Source of the DNA: Azospirillum oryzae
GTDB taxonomy: Bacteria > Pseudomonadota > Alphaproteobacteria > Azospirillales > Azospirillaceae
Direction of reading: 5' to 3'
DNA: 64,000 bases
NCBI RefSeq assembly: GCF_900177515.1
Contig: NZ_FXAK01000007.1
Coordinates: forward strand, 1,224,501 to 1,288,500
The notes under the pieces were generated by a model that searched no databases, was not told the DNA's origin, and saw only the letters and a list, made by a program, of their open reading frames with translations. Both the position numbers and the translations under genes were made by a program. Below are positions 34,886 to 43,593 of the stretch, piece by piece; within the stretch, counting starts at the first letter, position 1, and every line of letters starts with the position of its first letter.

Positions 34886-37225
34886 TTGCCGGTGTCGAGC
34901 AAAGTTCTGGTGGCGGGCCTGATGGCCGGCTGCGCCATGACGACGGTGTCTGTCGCCCTCGCCCAAACCGCCGCCTCGCCCGCGGGGGCGCCGGCGGTCA
35001 CCGGGTCCATGGTCACCCAGGTGTTCAGTGGCGGTACGGTGCGCGACATCCGGGTCGAAGGCACCCAGCGCATCGAGCCCTCCACGGTCCGCTCCTACCT
35101 GACCGTTCAGCCCGGCGACCCGTTCGATCCCGACCGGATCGACCAGTCGCTGAAGTCGCTGTTCAACACCGGTCTGTTTGCCGACGTCGTGCTGAAACGC
35201 GAGGGCGACACGCTGGTCGTGACGGTGGCGGAGAACCCGATCATCAATCGCATCGCGTTCGAGGGCAATCGGCGCATCGACAAGGAGACGCTGGATAAGG
35301 AAATCCAGCTGCGCCCCCGCGTCGTCTATACCCGAACCCGGGTGCAGTCCGACGTTCAGCGCATTCAGGAGATTTACCGGCGGCAAGGCCGGTTCGGAGC
35401 GACGGTCGAGCCGAAGATCATCCAGCTCGACCAGAACCGCGTCGATCTGGTGTTCGAGATCAATGAAGGCGTGCGCACCGGCGTGCGCGGCATCACCTTC
35501 ATCGGCAACGAGCATTTCTCGGACGGGACCCTGCGCGAAAACATCCAGACCAAGGAATCCGCCTGGTGGCGGTTCCTGTCGTCGGATGACAATTACGATC
35601 CGGACCGCCTGAACTACGATCGCGACCTGCTGCGCCGCTTCTACCTGAAGGAAGGCTATGCCGATTTCCGCGTCGTGTCGGCGGTCGCCGAACTGACACC
35701 GGACAAATCGGATTTCTTCATCACCTTCACCATCGAGGAAGGCGAGCGCTACAAGTTCGGCAAGGTCGACATCAAGACCTCGCTGAAGCAGCTCGACCCC
35801 GCCGTTCTGCAGAACAGCGTCACCACCACCGAAGGCGACTGGTACAACGCCCAGAAGGTGGAAGACACCATCACCAAGCTGACTAACGCGGTCGGCGATC
35901 TGCAGTACGCCTTCGTGGATGTCCGTCCTCGGATTTCGCGCGACCGCGAAACCCACACCATCGACATTACCTACGAGATCAACGAAGGGCCGCGCACCTT
36001 CGTCGATCGCATCGACATTTCCGGCAACGTCCGGACCCTCGACAAGGTGATTCGTCGCGAGATGCTGCTGTCCGAAGGCGACCCCTTCAACGCGTCGAAG
36101 CTGAAGCGGTCGGAGCAGCGCATCAAGGATCTCGGCTTTTTCGAGCGTGTGAACATCACGACGTCCGAGAGCAGCGCGCCGGATCGCACCGTCGTCAACG
36201 TCGACGTTGCCGAGCAGTCCACCGGTGAAATCTCCGTCGGTGCGGGTTTCTCGACCTCCGACGGCCCGCTGGGCGATTTCTCGATCCGTGAACGCAATCT
36301 ACTCGGTCGTGGCCAGGATCTGCGTCTGGGCGCCACGCTGTCTGGCCGGCGCCAGTTGTACGATATCTCCTTCACGGAGCCGTACTTCATGGACCGCGAC
36401 CTGTCGGCCGGTGTCGACATTTTCCGGACGCGCTACAACTATCAAGACGAAAGCTCGTTCAACGAGAAGAACACCGGCTTCGCCCTGCGCCTCGGCTATC
36501 CGCTGACCGAGCGCCTGCGCCAGCGCGTTTACTATCAGCTGCAGGACACGTTGATCGAGGAAGTGCCGACCACCGCGTCGAAGTACATCCAGGAGCAGCG
36601 CGGTGAGCGTCTGACATCGCTGATCGGGCAGGAGCTGACTTACGACGTTCGCAACAGCAAGCTGACGCCGACCGAAGGCTATTTCGTCCGCCTGACCAAC
36701 GACATCGCCGGTCTCGGCGGGTCGGTGCGCTTCCTGCGGAACAAGCTGGCTGCCGGTTACTATGTGCCGCTCGGAGAGGACCAGTGGGTGCTCAGCACCA
36801 CCGGTGAAATCGGCTACATCCATGGTCTCGGCAAGAAGGTCGACCTTGGCGACCGATTCTTCATCGGCGGCGACACCCTGCGCGGTTTCAACACCGCCGG
36901 TATCGGCCCGCGCGACATTTCGACCGGCGACGCGCTGGGCGGCACGCGCTATGCCCGCGCCTCGGTGGAAATGAGCTTCCCCTTCGGCCTGCCGGAGGAA
37001 TTCGGTCTGCTCGGCCATGCCTTCACCGATGTCGGCACACTGGGAAAGGTCGATATCAGCGATCCGAACGTGAAGGATGACGAGAGCATCCGCGTCTCCA
37101 TCGGCACCGGCGTGTCATGGAAGTCGCCGTTCGGCCCCATCCGGCTCGATGTCGCCCTGCCGATCCGCAAGGAAGGCTACGACAAGAAAGAGCTTATCCG
37201 CTTCAGCTTCGGAACCAGGTTCTAA
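34886..37225 (+). CDS. bamA: Outer membrane protein assembly factor BamA
   Basis: 779 aa from a TTG at 34886, behind GGGAG; a GTG two codons later is possible. The signal peptide ends near ALAQ. Five POTRA domains follow from about residue 50, beginning IRVEGTQRIEPSTVRSYL. The C-terminal Omp85 barrel (about 430-779) has the lid-loop motif IGGDTLRGF (VRGF-like) and ends in a terminal aromatic (FSFGTRF), the insertion signal. It inserts beta-barrel proteins into the outer membrane. The periplasmic chaperone gene follows at once. Confidence 0.96.
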   Translation: MPVSSKVLVAGLMAGCAMTTVSVALAQTAASPAGAPAVTGSMVTQVFSGGTVRDIRVEGTQRIEPSTVRSYLTVQPGDPFDPDRIDQSLKSLFNTGLFADVVLKREGDTLVVTVAENPIINRIAFEGNRRIDKETLDKEIQLRPRVVYTRTRVQSDVQRIQEIYRRQGRFGATVEPKIIQLDQNRVDLVFEINEGVRTGVRGITFIGNEHFSDGTLRENIQTKESAWWRFLSSDDNYDPDRLNYDRDLLRRFYLKEGYADFRVVSAVAELTPDKSDFFITFTIEEGERYKFGKVDIKTSLKQLDPAVLQNSVTTTEGDWYNAQKVEDTITKLTNAVGDLQYAFVDVRPRISRDRETHTIDITYEINEGPRTFVDRIDISGNVRTLDKVIRREMLLSEGDPFNASKLKRSEQRIKDLGFFERVNITTSESSAPDRTVVNVDVAEQSTGEISVGAGFSTSDGPLGDFSIRERNLLGRGQDLRLGATLSGRRQLYDISFTEPYFMDRDLSAGVDIFRTRYNYQDESSFNEKNTGFALRLGYPLTERLRQRVYYQLQDTLIEEVPTTASKYIQEQRGERLTSLIGQELTYDVRNSKLTPTEGYFVRLTNDIAGLGGSVRFLRNKLAAGYYVPLGEDQWVLSTTGEIGYIHGLGKKVDLGDRFFIGGDTLRGFNTAGIGPRDISTGDALGGTRYARASVEMSFPFGLPEEFGLLGHAFTDVGTLGKVDISDPNVKDDESIRVSIGTGVSWKSPFGPIRLDVALPIRKEGYDKKELIRFSFGTRF

Positions 37226-37226
37226 G

Positions 37227-37871
37227 ATGCAACCCACCCTGTCGAAGACGCCGTTCCGCGTCGCCGTCCTGTCGGCCGTTACGGCTGCCGGTCTCCTCTT
37301 CGCCGCGACCTCGGCCATGGCCCAGGCGGCTCCGGCCCAATCGGCGCCCAAGACCGACGCCCCGAAGGCGGAAGTCCCTGGTCCGGGTGCGGAGCTCAAG
37401 GCGCCCGTCATCGCCGTGATCGACGTCCAGAAGATCATGCAGGAATCCAACGCATCGAAGGGCATCACCAAATCCTTCGAATCGCTGCGTGATTCTTACC
37501 AGAAGGAAATTTCCGCGCTGGAGGACAAGCTCCGCAAGAACGAGGACGAACTGCGCAAGCAGCAGACCGTCCTGTCACCGGAAGCTCTGGCCACCAAGCG
37601 CCGCGATTTCGAAAAGCAGGTCGCCGACGTGCAGAAGACTGTCCAGAACCGCAAGCGCGCTCTGGAGACCAGCCTGAACGAAGCGATGGCCGTCGTTCAC
37701 AAGACGATGGTCGAGGTGGTTGCCGACATCTCGCGCGAGCGCGGGGCGAACCTCGTTCTGGCCCGCCAGCAGTTCGTTCTGGTCGACACGCAGCTCGACG
37801 TCACCGACGCGGTGATGGAGCGCGTAAACAAGAAGCTGCCGCAGGTCGCGCTGAACGTCCCCAAGCAGTGA
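37227..37871 (+). CDS. ompH: OmpH/Skp family periplasmic chaperone
   Basis: 214 aa from the ATG at 37227, one base after the bamA stop. A signal peptide (about 1-33, ending SAMAQ) is followed by an Ala/Pro-rich linker and then IAVIDVQKIMQESNASKGI, the start of the Skp fold. A long coiled coil with ISALEDKLRKNEDELRKQQ forms the tentacles. It holds unfolded outer-membrane proteins on their way to BamA. In many relatives lpxD follows; here a 215-bp gap and fabZ do. Confidence 0.92.
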   Translation: MQPTLSKTPFRVAVLSAVTAAGLLFAATSAMAQAAPAQSAPKTDAPKAEVPGPGAELKAPVIAVIDVQKIMQESNASKGITKSFESLRDSYQKEISALEDKLRKNEDELRKQQTVLSPEALATKRRDFEKQVADVQKTVQNRKRALETSLNEAMAVVHKTMVEVVADISRERGANLVLARQQFVLVDTQLDVTDAVMERVNKKLPQVALNVPKQ

Positions 37872-37880
37872 TGCTTGTCT

Positions 37881-37927
37881 GAACAGGGCCGTCGCCATCC
37901 CGAGCGGGGACGGTGGCGGCCCTGTTC
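37881..37927 (+). terminator. Hairpin after ompH
   Basis: GAACAGGGCC (37881-37890) and GGCCCTGTTC (37918-37927) form a perfect 10-bp outer stem, with further pairing inside (GCCATCC/GGACGGTGGC, imperfect). No clean T-run follows (CGTTTCC), so it may be a Rho-assisted terminator or an mRNA 3'-end stabiliser. It lies 9 bp after the ompH stop, in the otherwise featureless gap before fabZ. Confidence 0.65.
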
Positions 37928-38086
37928 CGTTTCCGGGTTCGGCGGTTGCGGTCGCCGCGGAAATGGGGCAAGAAGGCGGAGCAAACAATAAGGTGCCGGT
38001 GTTCCCCATTGGGGCGACGGTGCCCATTTCCCTGAAATGGGGAATGCTGAACTCTATCGGTTGGTGGAAAGGCGGGCGGCCGGGCA

Positions 38087-38569
38087 ATGGACGTGACGGC
38101 GGACAACAACGCGCAAAGCAATAAGATCGACGACATCGACATCACGCGGATCATGAAGATGATCCCGCATCGCTACCCGATCCTGATGATCGACCGGGTG
38201 ATCGATGTGACGCTGGGTGAAGGTGCCACCGGCGTGAAGAACGTCACGATCAACGAACCTTTCTTCCAGGGCCACTTCCCGTCGCGCCCGGTGATGCCCG
38301 GCGTGCTGATCATCGAGGCGATGGCTCAGACCTCCGCCGTGCTGGTCGTGGCGACCCTGGGTCCCGACGCCGAAGGCAAGCTGGTCTATTTCATGACCGT
38401 CGATGAGGCTCGCTTCCGCCGCCCCGTCACTCCCGGCGACACCATCCACATCCACGTCACCAAGCAGCGTCAGCGCGCCAACGTGTGGAAGTTCAAGGGC
38501 GAGGCCAAGGTCAACGGCGTCCTCGTCGCTGAAGCAGTCTATTCCGCCATGATCCTGGACGAAAAATGA
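38087..38569 (+). CDS. fabZ: 3-hydroxyacyl-[ACP] dehydratase FabZ
   Basis: 160 aa hotdog protein. [14 protein letters not shown] is the conserved N-terminal strand with the catalytic His, and [25 protein letters not shown] (quoted here in two parts: [14 protein letters not shown] and VLIIEAMAQ) carries the catalytic Glu and central helix. It dehydrates beta-hydroxyacyl-ACP in fatty-acid synthesis and competes with LpxA for hydroxyacyl-ACP. Its stop overlaps the lpxA start as ATGA. Confidence 0.95.
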   Translation: MDVTADNNAQSNKIDDIDITRIMKMIPHRYPILMIDRVIDVTLGEGATGVKNVTINEPFFQGHFPSRPVMPGVLIIEAMAQTSAVLVVATLGPDAEGKLVYFMTVDEARFRRPVTPGDTIHIHVTKQRQRANVWKFKGEAKVNGVLVAEAVYSAMILDEK

Positions 38570-39360
38570 CCGTTACCATCCATCCGTCCGCCATCGTCGA
38601 TCCCGCGGCCAAGCTGGGGGAGGGGGTCAATATCGGCCCCTTCTGCGTCGTCGGTCCCGACGTCACGCTGGGCGACGGCGTTCGGCTGGTTTCGCATGTT
38701 GCGATCGACGGGCGCACCAGCATCGGCGCGGAAACCGTCATCTATCCCTTCGCGTCCATCGGACATCGGCCGCAGGATCTGAAGTTCCATGGCGAGCCGT
38801 CGGAACTTGTCATCGGTGCGCGCAACCAGATTCGCGAACATGTGACGATGAACCCGGGCACCGAGGGTGGCGGCATGATCACCCGCGTCGGCGACGACGG
38901 GCTGTTCATGATGGGCTCGCATGTCGCCCATGACTGCATCGTCGGCGACCACGTCATCATGGCCAATAACGCCACTCTGGGCGGTCACGTCACGCTGGGT
39001 GACTATGTCATCATCGGCGGGCTGTCGGCGGTGCGCCAGTTCGTGCGTATCGGCTCCCATGCCATGATCGGCGGTATGTCGGGCGTCGAAAACGACGTGA
39101 TCCCCTTTGGCTTGGTCATGGGCGACCGCGCCCGTCTGGCCGGCCTGAATCTGGTCGGCCTGGAGCGCCGCGGCTTCAAGAAGGACGACATCCACGCCTT
39201 GCGTGCAGCCTACCGCATGCTGTTCGGTCCGGAAGGCACCTTCGCCGAGCGGGTGGAGGAGGTCGGTCGCGACTTCGGCGAACGGGCGCTGATTTCGGAT
39301 GTTCTCTCCTTCATCCGGGCCAAGGAAGCCCGGTCTCTCTGCCAGCCACGCGAGAGCTGA
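38566..39360 (+). CDS. lpxA: UDP-N-acetylglucosamine O-acyltransferase
   Basis: 264 aa. The N-terminal two-thirds is a left-handed beta helix of hexapeptide repeats ([39 protein letters not shown]). The catalytic His lies in [11 protein letters not shown]. The C-terminal helical domain begins [18 protein letters not shown]. It performs the first step of lipid A synthesis using hydroxyacyl-ACP. It overlaps fabZ by four bases, and lpxI starts 12 bp downstream. Confidence 0.96.
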   Translation: MTVTIHPSAIVDPAAKLGEGVNIGPFCVVGPDVTLGDGVRLVSHVAIDGRTSIGAETVIYPFASIGHRPQDLKFHGEPSELVIGARNQIREHVTMNPGTEGGGMITRVGDDGLFMMGSHVAHDCIVGDHVIMANNATLGGHVTLGDYVIIGGLSAVRQFVRIGSHAMIGGMSGVENDVIPFGLVMGDRARLAGLNLVGLERRGFKKDDIHALRAAYRMLFGPEGTFAERVEEVGRDFGERALISDVLSFIRAKEARSLCQPRES

Positions 39361-39372
39361 GGCGAACGGCCC

Positions 39373-40230
39373 ATGGCCGGCATGACACAGGGCACCGGAT
39401 CGCCGGCAGCGGGTCCGAAGCTGGCGATCCTGGCCGGCGGCGGCACGCTTCCGGCCCGCATCGCCGATGCGGTGCGCGGGCAGGGGCGCGAGGTCTTCAT
39501 CGTTGCCTTCGACGGACACACCGATCCCGAGACGGTTGCCGGGGTGCCCCATGTCTGGAGCCGCTTCGGCGCCGCCGGCACGATCCTGCGGCGTCTGCAC
39601 GAGGAAGGCGTGGGAGAGGTCGTTCTCGCCGGTCCGGTGAAGCGTCCCTCTTTCACCGAATTGATGCCGGATTGGCGTACAGCGCGCTTCCTTGCCCGTG
39701 TCGGCACCCGCGCACTCGGTGATGACGGCCTGCTCCGCGCCGTGGTGCGCGAGGTCGAGGAGGATGGATTCCGCGTGGTCGGATTGCATGATCTGTTGAA
39801 GGATCTGCTGACTGTCATCGGACCGGTCGGCCGCCTCGTCCCCGACGCGGACGCTGATCGGGACATTGCCCGTGCGGTCGAAGTTGCCCGCGCCATGGGG
39901 GCGATGGACGTCGGGCAGGGCGCGGTGGTCCAGCAGGGACTCGTTCTGGCGGTCGAGGCGATTGAGGGAACCGATGCCATGCTTGACCGCTGCGTCGCCT
40001 TGGCGCGTCCGGGACCAGGCGGCGTGCTGGTCAAGGTGAAGAAGCCAAAGCAGGATCGCCGCATCGACCTTCCCACCATGGGCGTCACCACGGTGGAGAA
40101 GGCTGCGGCCGCCGGTCTGCGGGGGATCGCGGTCGAGGCTGGAGGAAGCCTGCTGGTGGACCGGCCTGCGGTGGCAGAGGCTGCGGATCGCCTTGGCCTA
40201 TTCGTTGTCGGCATCGAGATTCCGCAATGA
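39373..40230 (+). CDS. lpxI: UDP-2,3-diacylglucosamine diphosphatase LpxI
   Basis: 285 aa DUF1009-type enzyme. The N-terminal domain opens LAILAGGGTLPARIADAVR with the nucleotide-binding GGG, followed by RFGAAGTILRRLHEEGV and VVLAGPVKRPS. The C-terminal domain has QGAVVQQGLVLAVEAIEGTDAML and KKPKQDRRIDLPTMGVTTV, the conserved catalytic Asp region. It hydrolyses UDP-diacylglucosamine to lipid X in organisms lacking LpxH (family knowledge). It lies between lpxA and lpxB, overlapping the lpxB start by four bases. Confidence 0.94.
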   Translation: MAGMTQGTGSPAAGPKLAILAGGGTLPARIADAVRGQGREVFIVAFDGHTDPETVAGVPHVWSRFGAAGTILRRLHEEGVGEVVLAGPVKRPSFTELMPDWRTARFLARVGTRALGDDGLLRAVVREVEEDGFRVVGLHDLLKDLLTVIGPVGRLVPDADADRDIARAVEVARAMGAMDVGQGAVVQQGLVLAVEAIEGTDAMLDRCVALARPGPGGVLVKVKKPKQDRRIDLPTMGVTTVEKAAAAGLRGIAVEAGGSLLVDRPAVAEAADRLGLFVVGIEIPQ

Positions 40231-41438
40231 ACGATGCGATTGTGGCCGACAGCGGCCCTACGCTGTTCCTGATCGCCGGCGAGCCGTCAGGCGACGCGTT
40301 GGGCGCCCGGCTGATGGCTGCGGCCAAGCGGCTGACCGACGGAAAGGTGAGGTTCGTCGGTGTCGGCGGAGAGAAGATGATGGCGGAGGGGCTGGTCAGC
40401 CTCTTCCCCATGTCGGAACTGACCCTGTTCGGCATCTTCGAACTGCTGCCGCACCTGCCGAACCTGATCCGCCGCATCGACCAGACGGTCGCGGAGATCA
40501 TGCGTGTACGTCCCGACGCCGTGGTCGGCATTGACTCGCCCGGCTTCACGGTGCGCGTGGCGAAGAAGGTGCGTGCGGCGGCACCTTCCATCGCCCTGGT
40601 CCACTACGTCGCACCGACCGTCTGGGCCTGGAAGCCGAAGCGTGCGGCGAAATACGCCGCCATCTATGATCATTTGCTTGCCGTGCTTCCCTTCGAACCG
40701 CCCTATTTCGAGAGGGAAGGGCTCGCCTGCACCTTCGTCGGTCATTCCGTGGTCGAGGGCGGGGCGGGGAAGGGCGACGGAGCAGGCTTTCGTGATCGGC
40801 ACGGGATCGCACCAGCAGACCGCGTGGTCGCCGTTCTTCCCGGCAGCCGCAAAGGAGAGGTGTCGCGGCTGCTGCCGGATTTCCGCGCAACGCTTGAACG
40901 GTTGCAACCCTCCCACCCGACCTTGGTCGCCGTGGTGCCGACGGTTGCCACGGTTCGCGACCGGGTCGCCGCCGCCATCGCCGACTGGCCGGTGCGAACC
41001 GTGCTGGTCGAAGGAGACGCCGAAAAATACGATGCCTTTGCCGCGGCGGAGGCGGCACTCGCCGCGTCCGGCACCGTTTCTTTGGAGTTGGCTCTTGCGC
41101 GGCTGCCGACGGTCATTGCCTATCGACTGAACCCGGTCACGGTCGCGCTCTATCGGCGGCTGATCCGGGTGAAGTACGTCAACCTCGTCAACCTGATGCT
41201 TGATCGGATGCTGGTTCCGGAACTGCTGCAGCAGGATTGCCGGCCGGATAAGCTGGCGGCCGAACTGGGCCGGCTGCTCGACGATCCGGCGGCACGTCAG
41301 GCGCAGATCGATGGCGTGGCCGAGGTCGCCCGCTGGCTGGGACAAGGCGATACGCCACCCAGCGAACGGGCAGCCCGCACCATCCTGGACGTCGTTGCGG
41401 AGCAACGCTTGAACAGGCCCCAAGCGGGCAAACCCTGA
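40227..41438 (+). CDS. lpxB: Lipid-A-disaccharide synthase
   Basis: 403 aa GT19 glycosyltransferase. [16 protein letters not shown] at the N-terminus, [44 protein letters not shown] and [14 protein letters not shown] are all family signatures. It joins lipid X and UDP-diacylglucosamine to form the lipid A disaccharide. It ends the lpx block; gloA begins 17 bp later. Confidence 0.96.
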   Translation: MNDAIVADSGPTLFLIAGEPSGDALGARLMAAAKRLTDGKVRFVGVGGEKMMAEGLVSLFPMSELTLFGIFELLPHLPNLIRRIDQTVAEIMRVRPDAVVGIDSPGFTVRVAKKVRAAAPSIALVHYVAPTVWAWKPKRAAKYAAIYDHLLAVLPFEPPYFEREGLACTFVGHSVVEGGAGKGDGAGFRDRHGIAPADRVVAVLPGSRKGEVSRLLPDFRATLERLQPSHPTLVAVVPTVATVRDRVAAAIADWPVRTVLVEGDAEKYDAFAAAEAALAASGTVSLELALARLPTVIAYRLNPVTVALYRRLIRVKYVNLVNLMLDRMLVPELLQQDCRPDKLAAELGRLLDDPAARQAQIDGVAEVARWLGQGDTPPSERAARTILDVVAEQRLNRPQAGKP

Positions 41439-41455
41439 ATGGGAGAACAGAGACC

Positions 41456-41851
41456 ATGAGTGAATTCCGCCTGCTGCACACGATGCTGCGCGTGCTGGAC
41501 CTGGAGAAGTCGTTGGACTTCTACACCCGTCTGCTCGGCATGAAGCTGCTGCGTCGCAACGACTATGAGGGCGGCCGCTTCACCCTTGCCTTCGTCGGCT
41601 ATGGTGACGAGTCCGATACCGCCGTTCTGGAACTGACCCATAACTGGGATCAGAAGGAGCCGTATGAGATCGGCACCGCCTATGGTCACATCGCGCTCGG
41701 CGTTCCGGACATCTACGCCACCTGCGAGAAGCTGGCGGCCGAAGGTGTCAAGATTCCGCGTCCACCGGGCCCGATGAAGCATGGCACGACCGTGATCGCT
41801 TTCATCGAGGACCCCGACGGCTACAAGGTCGAGTTGATCGAGCGGAAGTGA
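41456..41851 (+). CDS. gloA: Lactoylglutathione lyase (glyoxalase I)
   Basis: 131 aa, the standard length of the small Ni-type GlxI. It opens [30 protein letters not shown] (quoted only as [19 protein letters not shown]), with the first metal-binding His, then [11 protein letters not shown] (Glu) and YGHIALGV (His), and [14 protein letters not shown] with the last Glu. All four metal ligands are present. It detoxifies methylglyoxal with glutathione. It is an addition to the usual lpxB-gltA order and is probably read from the same transcript. Confidence 0.95.
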   Translation: MSEFRLLHTMLRVLDLEKSLDFYTRLLGMKLLRRNDYEGGRFTLAFVGYGDESDTAVLELTHNWDQKEPYEIGTAYGHIALGVPDIYATCEKLAAEGVKIPRPPGPMKHGTTVIAFIEDPDGYKVELIERK

Positions 41852-41863
41852 CTGGCCGTCCGG

Positions 41864-42892
41864 TCAAAGGTCATGAGGAGGGGCGTGGTCGGCGACGGCA
41901 GCGCCCTTTTTCTTTGGTGCAGGCCCAGTCACGCGGCGGAAGCGCTCGCGGTAGTTGGCCGGGCTGAGGCCAAGCCGGCGCCGAAAATGGTGACGGAGTG
42001 TCGCGGCGGAACCGAAGCCGGTCAGGGTCGCCACCTCCTCAACCGGCAGGCTGCTCGTTTCCAGAAGGTCACGGGCTCGACCCAGCCGCTCGGTCAGCAG
42101 CCAGTCACCTGGCGTTGTCCCGGTCAAGGACTGGAATCGGCGCAGGAAGGTGCGGACACTCATCCCTGCCCGCGATGCCATGCCGGACAGGCTGTGTTCC
42201 TCGGCCAGCTTCTCCCGCAAATGATCGAGCAGGGGAGCCAGGCGGGCTCCTTCGCGGGATATGGGCACCGGCGTCTCGATGAATTGTGCCTGTCCGCCCT
42301 CGCGGTGGGGCTGGACGACCAGACGGCGGGCGACGCTGTTGGCCGCCTCCGGTCCAAAATCGCGGCGCACCAGATGCAGACAGAGGTCGATGCCGGCGGT
42401 ACTGCCGGCTGAGGTCAGGATGTTGTCTTCGTCGACATACAGCACGTCGGGCATCACCCGGATATCGGGGTAGAGTTCACCGAGCGTTGCCGCATATCGC
42501 CAGTGCGTGGTCGCCCGGCGTCCGTTCAGGAGCCCGGCGGCGGCGAGAACGAACGCGCCGGAGCAGATCGACAGGATGCGCGCTCCGCGATCGTCGGCCC
42601 GGCGCAACGCAGCGATCAGGTCGTCCGGTACCGGCTCCCGTGCGCCGCGCCACCCTGGAATGACGAGGATGTCTGCCTGATCGAGCAGGTCGAGTCCGCC
42701 ATCGGCTTCGACGCGGATGCCGCCCACCGCGCGCAGCGGTCCGGCATCCAGGGCGGCGACCGCGAAGCGGTACCAGTCCGGTCCGAGTTCAGGGCGTGAC
42801 AGGCCGAACACCTCGACGGCGACGCCGAATTCAAAGGTGCAGAGACCGTCATAGGCGAGGGCAACGACCAGCGGGGACGTGGCGATTGGCAT
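41864..42892 (-). CDS. GlxA-family AraC-type transcriptional regulator with DJ-1/PfpI domain
   Basis: 342 aa from the ATG at 42892 (MPIATSPLVVALAYDG); a GTG at 42922 would add ten residues. The N-terminal DJ-1/PfpI-like domain (about 5-180) has DILVIPGWRG and the nucleophile-elbow-like ILSICSGAFVLAAAGLL with Cys. The C-terminal AraC HTH (about 230-325) has LSGMASRAGMSVRTFLRRFQ and VATLTGFGSAATLRHHFRRRLG. Relatives control glyoxylate/methylglyoxal or amine catabolism; its position beside gloA is suggestive only. Convergent with gloA, divergent from the rhodanese gene. Confidence 0.88.
   Translation of the reverse strand: MPIATSPLVVALAYDGLCTFEFGVAVEVFGLSRPELGPDWYRFAVAALDAGPLRAVGGIRVEADGGLDLLDQADILVIPGWRGAREPVPDDLIAALRRADDRGARILSICSGAFVLAAAGLLNGRRATTHWRYAATLGELYPDIRVMPDVLYVDEDNILTSAGSTAGIDLCLHLVRRDFGPEAANSVARRLVVQPHREGGQAQFIETPVPISREGARLAPLLDHLREKLAEEHSLSGMASRAGMSVRTFLRRFQSLTGTTPGDWLLTERLGRARDLLETSSLPVEEVATLTGFGSAATLRHHFRRRLGLSPANYRERFRRVTGPAPKKKGAAVADHAPPHDL
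41881..41911 (+). terminator. Possible gloA terminator inside the convergent regulator gene
   Basis: GGGCG (41881-41885) and CGCCC (41902-41906) with inner pairs GTCGGCGAC, followed by TTTTTC. It lies 30 bp after gloA but within the last codons of the GlxA-type gene on the other strand, where it encodes a KKKG stretch. Confidence 0.45.
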
Positions 42893-42981
42893 GATTTGTA
42901 CGATAGCTGGCGGTTGCGCCACTTTCCAGCCGAAGACGCGATTGGAATGATGTGGTCGTCACTTCCAGCAACGAGGACCCC

Positions 42982-43380
42982 ATGCCCAGTCTCGTCACCG
43001 AAATTCCTGCTGCGCCGTCGGAGACCGCGGCGGATCATTTTGCAAAGCGACTGTCGCTGGAAACTGACTGTTGGGACGTTCACGAGACGCTGAAATCGGG
43101 AACCCCGGACTTCATCCTGCTCGATGTACGCGGTCCTGCAGCCTTTGCGCGGGGGCATTTGCCGGGAGCCTTGAACCTGCCGCATGGCAAGATCACCGAC
43201 CGGCGGATGGCGGATTGGCCGGAGGGCACGCAGTTCGTGGTCTATTGCGCCGGGCCGCATTGCAACGGTGCCGACCGCGCGGCCTTGCGGCTGGCGAGGA
43301 TCGGGCGGCCGGTCAAACTGATGATCGGCGGCATTACAGGGTGGATCGACGAGGGTTTCGCACTGGTGTGCGATACCTGA
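42982..43380 (+). CDS. Rhodanese-like domain protein
   Basis: 132 aa from the ATG at 42982, with a GAGGA site. One rhodanese domain: DFILLDVRGPAAFARGHLPGALNLPHGKI is quoted in part (LLDVRGPAAFARGHLPGA), and the active loop is YCAGPHCNGADRAALRLA, with Cys at the expected nucleophile position plus a second Cys four residues on. GGITGWIDEGFAL is the usual end. It may transfer sulfane sulfur or act as a thiol/redox switch. It is divergent from the GlxA-type regulator, which makes it a possible target (inference). Confidence 0.85.
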   Translation: MPSLVTEIPAAPSETAADHFAKRLSLETDCWDVHETLKSGTPDFILLDVRGPAAFARGHLPGALNLPHGKITDRRMADWPEGTQFVVYCAGPHCNGADRAALRLARIGRPVKLMIGGITGWIDEGFALVCDT

Positions 43381-43389
43381 GGCATCGCC

Positions 43390-43593
43390 TCAGATGAAGA
43401 CGATCCCGGCGATCAGTGCCAGGATCAGCAGATAGACGATCAGCCGGCGGACGCGCCAGCCGAGCGGCGCCCGGTTGTCGTTGGCCGGCGGGCGCAGACG
43501 CACCCGCCGGGCCGGAACGATGTACGCAGTCGGGTCCTGGGCGGCTCCATTGGAGCCGCCCATTCCGATATGGGCTGTGGGCCGGTTAGCCAC
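43390..43593 (-). CDS. Small membrane protein of unknown function
   Basis: 67 aa from a GTG at 43593 that overlaps the last codons of gltA by 8 bp. The N-terminal half is polar, with the motif [12 protein letters not shown] (the RPPANDNRA run is common in small alphaproteobacterial proteins, from memory). The C-terminal 20 residues are one hydrophobic helix ([16 protein letters not shown]), suggesting a tail-anchored topology. Coupling to gltA implies constant expression. Function unknown. Confidence 0.6.
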   Translation of the reverse strand: MANRPTAHIGMGGSNGAAQDPTAYIVPARRVRLRPPANDNRAPLGWRVRRLIVYLLILALIAGIVFI

